From positions 1 through 40,237 of the forward strand of contig JAIXVE010000285.1 in NCBI GenBank assembly GCA_027483175.1: a stretch of DNA of 40,237 bases. Reading direction: 5' to 3'. Shown here piece after piece: positions 1 to 7,501 of the stretch. Source of the stretch: Verrucomicrobiaceae bacterium (GTDB lineage: Bacteria; Verrucomicrobiota; Verrucomicrobiia; Verrucomicrobiales; V1-33). Under the pieces are notes generated by a model that saw only the letters and a list, made by a program, of their open reading frames with translations, ran no database searches and had not been told where the DNA came from. The position numbers and the translations under genes are program-made. Position 1 is the stretch's first letter, and the number at the start of each line of letters is the position of its first letter.

Positions 1-657
1 ACCGCGGGATTCCGCGGAGACAAGTCCACGCGCACGCCGATTGAGATATTCAACGACATGGACCATCAGGCGAAGCTCAAGCCTCAGGCAGCGAGCCGAT
101 TCCTTGGCAATGGCGCATCGGCGCGCAAGCCGGTGGCTGGGACGGTGCCGATGGGGCTGAAGATTCCGATGAAGACGGCAGCGGATGGCGGGTATGCCGA
201 CTATGGGTTCTCTCACGGCGGCGATTACTACAACACTGGGCGGCTGGGTGATTTCTATGGTGAGGGCTACCCCGAACAGGTGGTGGTGGACGAAGCGTTT
301 CTGCGTCTTGGCAGAGAGCGATATGACATCAACTGCGCCGTCTGCCATGGGCGTTCCGGCAACGGAGTGGGCGTGACGAGCAAGTTCGGGGTGCCGAACA
401 TAGCGAATTTCCACACGCCTGCGTTTCTTGATCCGAAGGATCCTGCGTATCGGGCGAATGGGTCGATTTTCGAGACGATTTCGAAAGGTAAGGGATTGAT
501 GGGATCCTATGGAGCGAACATTCCGGTGATGGAGCGCTGGGCGATTGTGGCGTGGGTGCGCACACTTCAGATGAGCCGCAGTGCACCTCTTACCGACCCT
601 GCTGTGAAGGCGGCGTGGGATAAACTCAACCCGGCCCCGGTTACCGCGGCGAAGTAA
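1..657 (+). CDS. actE: Alternative complex III mono-haem cytochrome c subunit ActE (5' end outside window)
   Basis: The reading frame is open from base 1, so the gene starts upstream of the window; the first in-frame ATG at 58 is internal, because the residues before it (RTPIEIFNDMDHQ) look like conserved ActE sequence. One c-type haem site, CAVCH, lies at about 334-348 and implies export to the periplasmic side. A likely axial Met is in GLMGSYG. ActE is a mono-haem cytochrome of the ACIII complex, which oxidises quinol and passes electrons to cytochrome c or directly to an oxidase. actF follows after 17 bases, matching the usual actE-actF order. The family call is by sequence resemblance and gene order; no N-terminal signal can be judged. 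Confidence 0.88.
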   Translation, partial: TAGFRGDKSTRTPIEIFNDMDHQAKLKPQAASRFLGNGASARKPVAGTVPMGLKIPMKTAADGGYADYGFSHGGDYYNTGRLGDFYGEGYPEQVVVDEAFLRLGRERYDINCAVCHGRSGNGVGVTSKFGVPNIANFHTPAFLDPKDPAYRANGSIFETISKGKGLMGSYGANIPVMERWAIVAWVRTLQMSRSAPLTDPAVKAAWDKLNPAPVTAAK

Positions 658-674
658 TCAACCATTTCCCTGAC

Positions 675-2036
675 ATGAGTCATCACGTTGAGGTTTCCGA
701 ACTCCCTGCCGACGGCGAGCAGCTGCAGGCAAGCAAATTTGCGCAGTGGAAGACCATCCTGCTTGGGGCCGGCGGTGCTGGTCTGGCGGTGTCGCTCCTT
801 CTGTTTCTCCTTGGGGGGGAGCGAGCGAGTGCCTTTGCTTTCAGTTACCTGTTTGCTTTTGAGGTGTTTTTCACGGTGACGGCGGGTGCCCTTTTCTGGG
901 TTCTGCTGCATAGTGCGTCGAATTCGTCGTGGGGTGTGGCGATCCGCCGGATTCCTGAGACCCTTGCCCAGTCATTTGGGTTGCTGTTTCTGCTGGGATT
1001 GCCGTTGTTCACGCCGATGCTACCGCTGGCGGCTAAGCCGGAGTGGACCAAGCACCTGTGGGAATGGATCGGGCTGCATCAGGATGTGCTGGCCCATCCG
1101 TCTCCGGAGGCGAAGGGGTTGTCACTTCATGACGCGCTGGGTGCGAATCATGACACCCTTCTGCTGTATAAGAAGTTTCCGTACCTGCACATTGGGTGGA
1201 ACTTCCTGCCGGGCTGGGACTATCGGTACCTGATTATTTTTGTGTCGCTGACCCTTGCTGCGCGCAAGATGCTGGGACTGTCTGTTGCGCAGGATTCGAC
1301 TGGTGACGTGGCGCCGACGTACAAGGCGCGCCGGTGGGCGAGCGGGCTGATGGTAGTTTTTGCCCTTTGTTCGACGTTTGCGTCGATCGACTGGGTGAAG
1401 AGCATGAACTACAAGTGGTTTTCGACGATGTTCGGAGTCAATGTGTTTGCGGGTTCGGCGCTGGCTTCGATGGCGGTGATCATTCTGGTGGTGGGGACGC
1501 TGGTGAAGACGGGGCACTTGAAGCACATTGTGTCTCCGGAGCATTTCCATTTGATGGGCAAGCTGATGTTCGCGTTCACGGTGTTCTGGGCGTACATTGC
1601 CTTCAGCCAGTTCTTCCTGATCTGGTATGCGAACATCCCGGAGGAAACGCAGTTTTATGCGATCCGGAACACGAATGGGTGGTGGTATGCGAGCCTTGGC
1701 TTGGTGTTTTTGCACTTTGCGCTGCCGTTCGTGCTGCTGCTGCGCCGGAATGCGAAGCGGGACGTTGGTTACATCATGGCCTGTGCGGCCTTTATCGTTG
1801 GAGTGCACATTCTCGAGATGTACTGGATGGTGGTTCCGGAGCGCGGGCGTGCACTTTACGACTGGTCCTCTGCGACTGGGTCGGTGACTTGGATCCGCGA
1901 TGTGGCTTTCGATGTGATTGCGCTGGTGACGTTTGCGGGGCTGTACGGTTACGTGCTGCTGAAGAACCTTGCGAAACACAGTATTTATCCGTGCGGTGAC
2001 CCGCGGCTCGAGGAGTCGGTCAACGTGATGAACTAA
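675..2036 (+). CDS. actF: Alternative complex III integral membrane subunit ActF (NrfD/PsrC-like)
   Basis: This 453-residue protein has about ten hydrophobic segments and matches the size and pattern of ActF, the second NrfD/PsrC-like membrane subunit of ACIII. ActC and ActF are the quinol-side membrane subunits and are proposed to carry the proton pathway. Recognisable stretches include the TM after residue 35, a central KARRWASG region, and HFHLMGKLMFAFTVFWAYIAFSQ-like sequence typical of the family. The ATG at 675 sits 17 bases after actE, with no good Shine-Dalgarno, so translation is probably coupled. The next gene starts 5 bases after its stop. Confidence is high on family; quinone-site residues were not assigned. 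Confidence 0.88.
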   Translation: MSHHVEVSELPADGEQLQASKFAQWKTILLGAGGAGLAVSLLLFLLGGERASAFAFSYLFAFEVFFTVTAGALFWVLLHSASNSSWGVAIRRIPETLAQSFGLLFLLGLPLFTPMLPLAAKPEWTKHLWEWIGLHQDVLAHPSPEAKGLSLHDALGANHDTLLLYKKFPYLHIGWNFLPGWDYRYLIIFVSLTLAARKMLGLSVAQDSTGDVAPTYKARRWASGLMVVFALCSTFASIDWVKSMNYKWFSTMFGVNVFAGSALASMAVIILVVGTLVKTGHLKHIVSPEHFHLMGKLMFAFTVFWAYIAFSQFFLIWYANIPEETQFYAIRNTNGWWYASLGLVFLHFALPFVLLLRRNAKRDVGYIMACAAFIVGVHILEMYWMVVPERGRALYDWSSATGSVTWIRDVAFDVIALVTFAGLYGYVLLKNLAKHSIYPCGDPRLEESVNVMN

Positions 2037-2041
2037 TTCCA

Positions 2042-2446
2042 ATGGCTGCTAATTCCATGCAAGAACATCCTGGAGACACCCTCGGCACCCGATTCCTCAC
2101 ATTCTGGGGAGCGTTCGGGGCCATTGCGGCGGTGGCCGTGCTGCTGGCGGTGTACCGCTGGTGGGCGCTACCTTCCGACGGAGCGACGAGCGATGGCGGG
2201 GCAGGTGCTGCCCGAGCGGAGGTTGCGAAGGCGGTGGTGGCTGAGCAGAACAAGGAGTACAGCACGGCTGCGGAGGTGGAGGCGGGAAAGACGGTTCGTC
2301 TGCCTGCGGATGCGATTGTGGGGTACGCTGCTGGGGTGCTGAAATCGCAAAAGCCCAGTCCTGGTCCCCTGAAGACACCTGAAGCGGCAGCCAAAGAGGC
2401 GGCCACGACGCACGATCCAAACCTTTCCAAGTTCGAAGGCAAGTAA
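2042..2446 (+). CDS. Small single-TM protein of the ACIII/oxidase cluster, function unknown
   Basis: The 134-residue product has a short polar N-terminus, one clear transmembrane helix at about 20-41 (FLTFWGAFGAIAAVAVLLAV), then an Ala/Glu/Lys-rich soluble tail with the segment EVEAGKTVRLPADAIVGYAAG. Small one-helix proteins are common in ACIII clusters and some are complex subunits, but I cannot assign this one to ActG or ActH from sequence alone. It lies 5 bases after actF and 33 bases before the CcoN-like gene, so it is co-transcribed. It has no Cys and no haem motif. A structural or assembly role in the ACIII-oxidase assembly is an inference from position. Confidence 0.7.
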   Translation: MAANSMQEHPGDTLGTRFLTFWGAFGAIAAVAVLLAVYRWWALPSDGATSDGGAGAARAEVAKAVVAEQNKEYSTAAEVEAGKTVRLPADAIVGYAAGVLKSQKPSPGPLKTPEAAAKEAATTHDPNLSKFEGK

Positions 2447-2479
2447 CCCGCAACCCGGAGCGATTCGATATTTCCGCCC

Positions 2480-3970
2480 ATGAGTCAGGAAACTCCATCC
2501 CTGCCCCCCGGAGTCACCCCGGAGGATATTCTGCAGCGCGCTGCGATCGACAAGTCGACGCGCCTGCCGGTTCTGTTCTTTTTCACCAGTGGCGCGGCAT
2601 GGCTGCTGGTGGCGACGTTACTTGGGCTGCTTGCTTCGTTGAAGTTTGTAGCTACTGGGGCGTTCAAGTATGAGGTGCTGAATCTTGCGCGGGTACAGCC
2701 GGCGTTTGTGAATGCGCTGGTTTACGGCTGGGCTTATCAGGCTGGGTTCGGGGTGATGATCTGGATCATGGCCCGGCTCTGCCGCACGGAACTGCGGAAT
2801 CCTGTGACGCTGATTGTGGCGGGCCATTTCTGGAATCTCGGGGTCACGCTGGGAGTGGCGGGCATTCTAGGTGGTCAGGGTAACCTGCACATGAAGCTGC
2901 TGGAATTTCCGGCAATGGTGTGGCCGCTGCTGCTGGCGTCTTATCTGCTGATTGTGGTGTGGCTGGTGGTGATGTATTCCGCGCGGCGTCCGGGCAGCGG
3001 GTACATTTCGCAGTGGTATATTCTCGCGGCCTGTTTCACCTGGCCGTGGATGTATCTGGTGGCGAACGTGCTGCTGAATGTTTTCAAGAAGGCCGGGGTG
3101 GCCGGGCCGGTGATTGCCTCGTGGTATGCCAACGGGGTCACCTTCCTCTGGATGGTGCCGGTTGGGCTGGCGAGTGCGTACTTCATCATTCCGAAGATCA
3201 CTGGGAAGGCGATTCACAGTTACAATCTGAGTAGTTTTGCATTCTGGTCGCTGCTGGCGCTGGCTCCGTGGGCGGGTGCGCAGGAACTAATTGGTGGTCC
3301 GGTGCCTGCGTGGATTCCTGCGGTGGCGGGGACGGCTCAGATCCTTCTTCTGGTTCCGATGCTGGCGGTCTGTCTGAATCATTATCAGACGGTGAGGGGT
3401 GCACACCAACTGGTTAACGTGAGTCCGAGCCTTCGGTTCACCTTCTTCGGAGCGGTGGGATATGTCTGCACGTGTGTGGCGTCCGCGGTGCTTGGATCGA
3501 TGTCATTGAGCCGGTACACCTTCCTGAGTTTTACGCAGGATGGGGTGATGATGATGGGGACGTACATGTTCTTCACGATGGCGATGTTTGGAGCGATTTA
3601 TTTCATCGTTCCGCGGATCACGGCCTGCGAGTGGGTCAGCGGGTCGCGGATCCGGCTGCACTTCTGGCTGACGGCGTATGCGATCATCGGGCTGTGTTCT
3701 CTCCTGCTGATTGCGGGGCTTTCGCACGGCTCGGCGATTGATGAATGGGAATCGAGCTTCGAGATTGCTGTAATGTTCTCGAAGGGGTACTTGGTGGGAC
3801 GGATCTTCCTTTGGGCATTCCTTGTCGCGGCGAATCTGATCTTTATTCATCAGCTTGTCCTGATGGTCATGAACCGGGGCCGCAAGGCCGGGACGCCGAC
3901 GCTGATTCACCAACCTACGCCTTACGAGACGGCGGAACTTGTCATCACCACCGAAGGAGCAGAGGCATGA
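2480..3970 (+). CDS. CcoN-like (cbb3 oxidase subunit I) paralogue lacking all haem and CuB ligand histidines
   Basis: This 496-residue polytopic protein aligns along its length with CcoN, the catalytic subunit of cbb3 oxidases. Landmarks include RVQPAFVNALVY (CcoN RLRPLHTNAVIF), SWYANGVTF (WWYGHNAVGF), PWAGAQEL (IWAGPHHL) and GVMMMG before GAIYFIVPR (GHVHAG before GALYHLVPK). At the six canonical His ligand positions it has F76 (low-spin haem), N218, Q268, E269 (CuB), V356 (high-spin haem) and M358 (low-spin haem). The cross-linked active-site Tyr is A262. The fold is kept, but oxygen reduction by the usual mechanism is not possible. The frame is intact, so it is not a decaying pseudogene. 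Its stop overlaps the CcoO-like start (ATGA). A scaffold or electron-bridge role is inference. Automatic annotation would probably call it cbb3 subunit I. Confidence 0.88.
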   Translation: MSQETPSLPPGVTPEDILQRAAIDKSTRLPVLFFFTSGAAWLLVATLLGLLASLKFVATGAFKYEVLNLARVQPAFVNALVYGWAYQAGFGVMIWIMARLCRTELRNPVTLIVAGHFWNLGVTLGVAGILGGQGNLHMKLLEFPAMVWPLLLASYLLIVVWLVVMYSARRPGSGYISQWYILAACFTWPWMYLVANVLLNVFKKAGVAGPVIASWYANGVTFLWMVPVGLASAYFIIPKITGKAIHSYNLSSFAFWSLLALAPWAGAQELIGGPVPAWIPAVAGTAQILLLVPMLAVCLNHYQTVRGAHQLVNVSPSLRFTFFGAVGYVCTCVASAVLGSMSLSRYTFLSFTQDGVMMMGTYMFFTMAMFGAIYFIVPRITACEWVSGSRIRLHFWLTAYAIIGLCSLLLIAGLSHGSAIDEWESSFEIAVMFSKGYLVGRIFLWAFLVAANLIFIHQLVLMVMNRGRKAGTPTLIHQPTPYETAELVITTEGAEA

Positions 3971-4731
3971 ACAGTCTGAAATCATTCATCCTGACCATGG
4001 GCGCCTGTGTCGGCGTGCCGACGATCGTCATGACCCTTGTACCGTACGGCACGGAGAGAGGTCGCCATGCAGTGGCTTATCAATCGGTGCCTGATCCGGC
4101 AAATCCTGCGGCACCGCCTAAGGATCCTGAGGAGATGAAGGGATTGTATTACCCGGTGAATTACTCTGGAGATCGGAAGCGGGGAGAGCTGGTGTACATT
4201 CAAGAGGGCTGTGCGCAGTGTCACACGCAGGTCGTGCGTCCGGACTATGCTGGGATTGATCAGTTCAAGAAGGGATCCGGGCGGGAGCAGGAGTACGCGA
4301 AGGACCAGCCGGTGGCGGTGCGGCAGACGCATCCATGGGACTACATGCATGAGGATTTCGCGATGTTCGGCATCCGGCGGATCGGGCCTGACCTTGCGAA
4401 CGCTGGCTATCGGTATCTGGACAAGGACGGTCGTCCTGACGCGGCTAAGGTGAATGCATTGTACCAGCATTTCTATGCGCCGAGGTCACTGCGGGGCTGG
4501 TCGACGAGTCCATCGTTCAAGCATCTATTCAATGTGGTGAAGAAGGAGAAGCCTGAGGGCAGTGCGGATGCGCTGGTGATTCCTGCGAATCTGCCGCTGG
4601 AGGCGGGGATGGAGATCGTACCTACTGATGAAGCCAAGGCGCTGGTTGAGTACCTGCTTGGGCTGAAGAGAGATGCGCCGCTACCTGCGGCGATAGCCGG
4701 AACCCCGCCGCAAGTGCCTGCGGCCAAGTAA
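3967..4731 (+). CDS. CcoO-like mono-haem membrane-anchored cytochrome c
   Basis: The start is the ATG at 3967, which overlaps the upstream stop as ATGA; the same frame is open further 5' but that part runs inside the CcoN-like gene. The 254-residue product has an N-terminal membrane anchor (residues about 5-25), then the CcoO-type haem site YIQEGCAQCHTQVVRP with C82, C85 and H86. The family motif GPDLANAGYRY follows, and a candidate axial Met lies near the C-terminus (EAGMEIVPTDEA). CcoO normally passes electrons into CcoN. Here its cognate CcoN-like partner has no metal ligands, so the acceptor must be something else, perhaps the CcoP-like protein or the A-type oxidase. Confidence 0.88.
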   Translation: MNSLKSFILTMGACVGVPTIVMTLVPYGTERGRHAVAYQSVPDPANPAAPPKDPEEMKGLYYPVNYSGDRKRGELVYIQEGCAQCHTQVVRPDYAGIDQFKKGSGREQEYAKDQPVAVRQTHPWDYMHEDFAMFGIRRIGPDLANAGYRYLDKDGRPDAAKVNALYQHFYAPRSLRGWSTSPSFKHLFNVVKKEKPEGSADALVIPANLPLEAGMEIVPTDEAKALVEYLLGLKRDAPLPAAIAGTPPQVPAAK

Positions 4732-4753
4732 AGCACCCGCGAATTTCAAGCAT

Positions 4754-5524
4754 ATGGCTTCTTCACCTGAGAACATTGACTACGCCCGGACTGCGAACGT
4801 TGCGAATCTGCATGCGGCCGCGGCGCGCGAGCGAGAGGCGACGGCAGTCGGGGCCACGCCTGTTTCACTGTGGGTCGTGGTGGCCACTGGCATCGTTACG
4901 ATTATCGCGGGAGCGTATTTTGGGCAGAACACTGGATCGGATGCCTCGATTGCGAACATCAAGGGGTATCATTATGCGTTGCAGTATCCTGAGGGGAGCA
5001 GTGGTGGTGGAGCGGCGATGAGTGACGAAGAGCTTCGGCAGGATGCCAACTGGCTTGCGGCGGGCAAGGCGGTGTACAGTGGTGCGGGCAACTGTGTAGG
5101 GTGCCACCAGGCAAACGGTGAAGGGGTGGCCGGGCAGTTTCCACCGCTTAAGGGGTCGGACTGGGTGACGGCGAGTGACAAGCGCCTGATTGCGATTCTG
5201 CTTTACGGGATTGGAGGTCAATTCAGCGTCCTTGGGAAGACTTACAATGGGCAGATGCCGGCCCAAGGGACGGCGTTGAACAATAAACAAATCGCCCAGG
5301 TTGCGTCTTACGTGCGTAATGAATGGGGTAACAAGGCACCGTTGATCTATGATGATCAGGTGGCCGCTGTGAAGACCGAGATTGTGCGGCAGGCCTCCTG
5401 GACGGAGGCGGAACTGCAAGCGGCGGTTCCTGCTGATGCGGCCTGTGTGCCATCGGAGTGGCCTGCGAAGATCGCGAAGGCCGCGGGAGGAGCGGCGGAG
5501 GCTGCACCTGCCGACAAGAAGTAA
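4754..5524 (+). CDS. CcoP-like membrane-anchored class I cytochrome c (one haem)
   Basis: The 256-residue protein has one transmembrane helix at about 37-56 and a class I cytochrome c domain with CVGCH (C114, C117, H118). The Met ligand is in YNGQMPAQG, followed by NKQIAQVASYVRNEW, the usual C-terminal helix. True CcoP proteins carry two haems; only one is present here. It follows the CcoO-like gene by 22 bases and precedes coxA by 48. Position and fold suggest an electron carrier between the ACIII/CcoO-like cytochromes and the CuA site of CoxB. The last roughly 70 residues are Ala-rich and show no known domain. The exact subunit role is inference; the cytochrome identity is secure. Confidence 0.9.
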   Translation: MASSPENIDYARTANVANLHAAAAREREATAVGATPVSLWVVVATGIVTIIAGAYFGQNTGSDASIANIKGYHYALQYPEGSSGGGAAMSDEELRQDANWLAAGKAVYSGAGNCVGCHQANGEGVAGQFPPLKGSDWVTASDKRLIAILLYGIGGQFSVLGKTYNGQMPAQGTALNNKQIAQVASYVRNEWGNKAPLIYDDQVAAVKTEIVRQASWTEAELQAAVPADAACVPSEWPAKIAKAAGGAAEAAPADKK

Positions 5525-5572
5525 CCAATTTCACCCAGACTGCTGCGCGTCACACCACGCAAGAACCCCGAA

Positions 5573-7468
5573 ATGTCACCTGCCATGGCTGCTACCGCCG
5601 AACACTCCCACACTCACGACGCTCACGGGCACGACCACGGACATGATCATCATGACCACCATGATCCTGGGTTTCTGAAGAAGTATGTGTTTTCGACCGA
5701 TCACAAGATGATCGGGGTTCAGTATGGAGTGAGCGGGCTGGTTTTTCTGGCATTTGGTTTCATGCTGATGCTGGTGATGCGCTGGAGCATTGCGCATCCA
5801 GGGGAGCCGCTCCCGGCTGGCTTGAGTTGGATTCTGCAGCTTTTCGGTGATGATTTTGTGACTCGCTGGGCACCGGATGGGAAGGTATCGGGGTCGTTGT
5901 ACAATATGTTCGGGGCGATGCACGGGACGATCATGGTGTTCTTCGGGGTGGTGCCGCTTGGGTTTGCGGCGTTTGTGAACTTCGTGATGCCGCTGCAGAT
6001 CGGTGCGCCAGACATGGCATTTCCGAGGCTGAACATGTGGAGTTACTGGCTATTTTTCATCAGCGGGGTGTTCATGATGGCGAGTTTTCTGCTGCCGACC
6101 GGTGCGGCGCAGGCTGGCTGGACGAACTATTCCCCGCTGGCGGCGGTGATTCAGCGGAATACGGATGCGCGCTTCTGGACTGGTCAGACGCAGTGGCTCT
6201 TTGCGATGGTGTTCAACATTTCCGCGTCACTGCTTGGGTCGGTGAACGTGCTGACGACGGTGATCAACCTGAGGGCGAAGGGGCTGACGTGGATGCGCCT
6301 GCCCTTCTTCACCTGGGCGATGTTTGTGATCGCGTTTCTCCTGCTGCTGGCATTCCCGCCTCTCGAAGTGGCGGCGCTGATGCAGCTGAGTGATCAGGTG
6401 TTTCAGTCGAGTTTCTTCCTGCCGACGGGACTTTGGACGAGTGAGTCGGGGATTCTGAATGTGTCGGGTGGTGGTCACCCGGTATTGTTCCAGCACTTGT
6501 TCTGGTTCCTTGCGCACCCTGAGGTGTATGTGCTGCTGCTGCCGGGGATCGCGATTGTGGCGGAGATCATCCCGTGCAACACGCGGAAGCCGCTGTGGGG
6601 GTATAAGTCGATGGTGTATGCGGTGCTGACGCTGGCGTTCCTGAGCTTCATTGTGTGGGCGCACCACATGTATCTGACGGGGATGGGTACGGTGGTGGCG
6701 ACCTTCTTCCAGTTCACGACGGTGATGATTTCGGTTCCGTCGGTGATTCTGCTGACCTGTCTGATGATCTCGCTGTGGGGTGGTTCGATCCGGTTTCCGG
6801 TGCCGATGCTGTTTGCGACGGCGTTTCTGCCGATGTTCGGGATTGGTGGGCTGACTGGGTTGCCGCTGGCATTCAGTTTCATCGACCTTTACCTGCACGA
6901 CACCTACTATGTGATTGCGCACTTCCACTACATTGTGGCGCCTGGAGTGATCTTTGCGTTGTTTGCGGGGATCTATCACTGGTATCCGAAGGTCACGGGG
7001 CGGATGATGGGGACGGTGCTGGGGCACCTGCACTTCTGGCCGTCGTTGATCATGATGAACGTGCTGTTTGCGCCGATGTTCATTCAAGGGATGGCTGGTT
7101 TTCACCGCCGGTGGTATGATGGCGGCAAGGTGTTCGAGATCACGGCGCACAAGTATTTCTATCTGAACGAGATCATTTCGTGGGGTGCGTGGGGTCTTGG
7201 GCTGGCGCAGATTCCGTTCATCATCAATTTTTTCCTGTCGATCAAGGCTGGGAAGAAGGTGACATCGGACAATCCATGGAATGCGACCACGCTGGAGTGG
7301 AGTGCGCCGACCCCTCCACCGCATGGGAACTTCCTCACGGAACCGGTGGTATACCGTGGTCCTTATGAGTACAGCGTGCCTGGTGCGTTGAAAGACTACA
7401 GTCCTCAATGGGAGCCGGTGACGGAACTCGAGGCTGCTGAAACCGCCAAAGTCCCGGCATCCCACTGA
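5573..7468 (+). CDS. coxA: Cytochrome c oxidase subunit I (A-type haem-copper oxidase)
   Basis: This is the catalytic subunit reducing oxygen at haem a3-CuB in the cytoplasmic membrane. The 631-residue protein keeps the key motifs: HGTIM (low-spin haem His), NFVMPLQIGAPDMAFPRLN (D-channel Asn and Asp), AHPEVY (CuB His, gating Glu, cross-linked Tyr), WAHHMY (CuB His pair) and HDTYYVIAHFHY (haem His residues). The Glu in HPEVY places it in the A1 type. Unlike its CcoN-like neighbour it is complete. The N-terminus (residues about 9-31) is unusually His- and Asp-rich. The start could be ATG 5573 or ATG 5585; neither has a clear Shine-Dalgarno. It sits in the same cluster as coxC, coxD and coxB. 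Confidence 0.96.
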   Translation: MSPAMAATAEHSHTHDAHGHDHGHDHHDHHDPGFLKKYVFSTDHKMIGVQYGVSGLVFLAFGFMLMLVMRWSIAHPGEPLPAGLSWILQLFGDDFVTRWAPDGKVSGSLYNMFGAMHGTIMVFFGVVPLGFAAFVNFVMPLQIGAPDMAFPRLNMWSYWLFFISGVFMMASFLLPTGAAQAGWTNYSPLAAVIQRNTDARFWTGQTQWLFAMVFNISASLLGSVNVLTTVINLRAKGLTWMRLPFFTWAMFVIAFLLLLAFPPLEVAALMQLSDQVFQSSFFLPTGLWTSESGILNVSGGGHPVLFQHLFWFLAHPEVYVLLLPGIAIVAEIIPCNTRKPLWGYKSMVYAVLTLAFLSFIVWAHHMYLTGMGTVVATFFQFTTVMISVPSVILLTCLMISLWGGSIRFPVPMLFATAFLPMFGIGGLTGLPLAFSFIDLYLHDTYYVIAHFHYIVAPGVIFALFAGIYHWYPKVTGRMMGTVLGHLHFWPSLIMMNVLFAPMFIQGMAGFHRRWYDGGKVFEITAHKYFYLNEIISWGAWGLGLAQIPFIINFFLSIKAGKKVTSDNPWNATTLEWSAPTPPPHGNFLTEPVVYRGPYEYSVPGALKDYSPQWEPVTELEAAETAKVPASH

Positions 7469-7501
7469 GCGTCCGCAATCCACTTTTCCCTCCCACTTCC
7501 G

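Noticed and set aside
2480-3970. Reading the ligandless CcoN-like gene as a pseudogene
   Set aside because: The frame is uninterrupted, helices and flanking motifs are conserved, and the overlap with the CcoO-like gene is normal.
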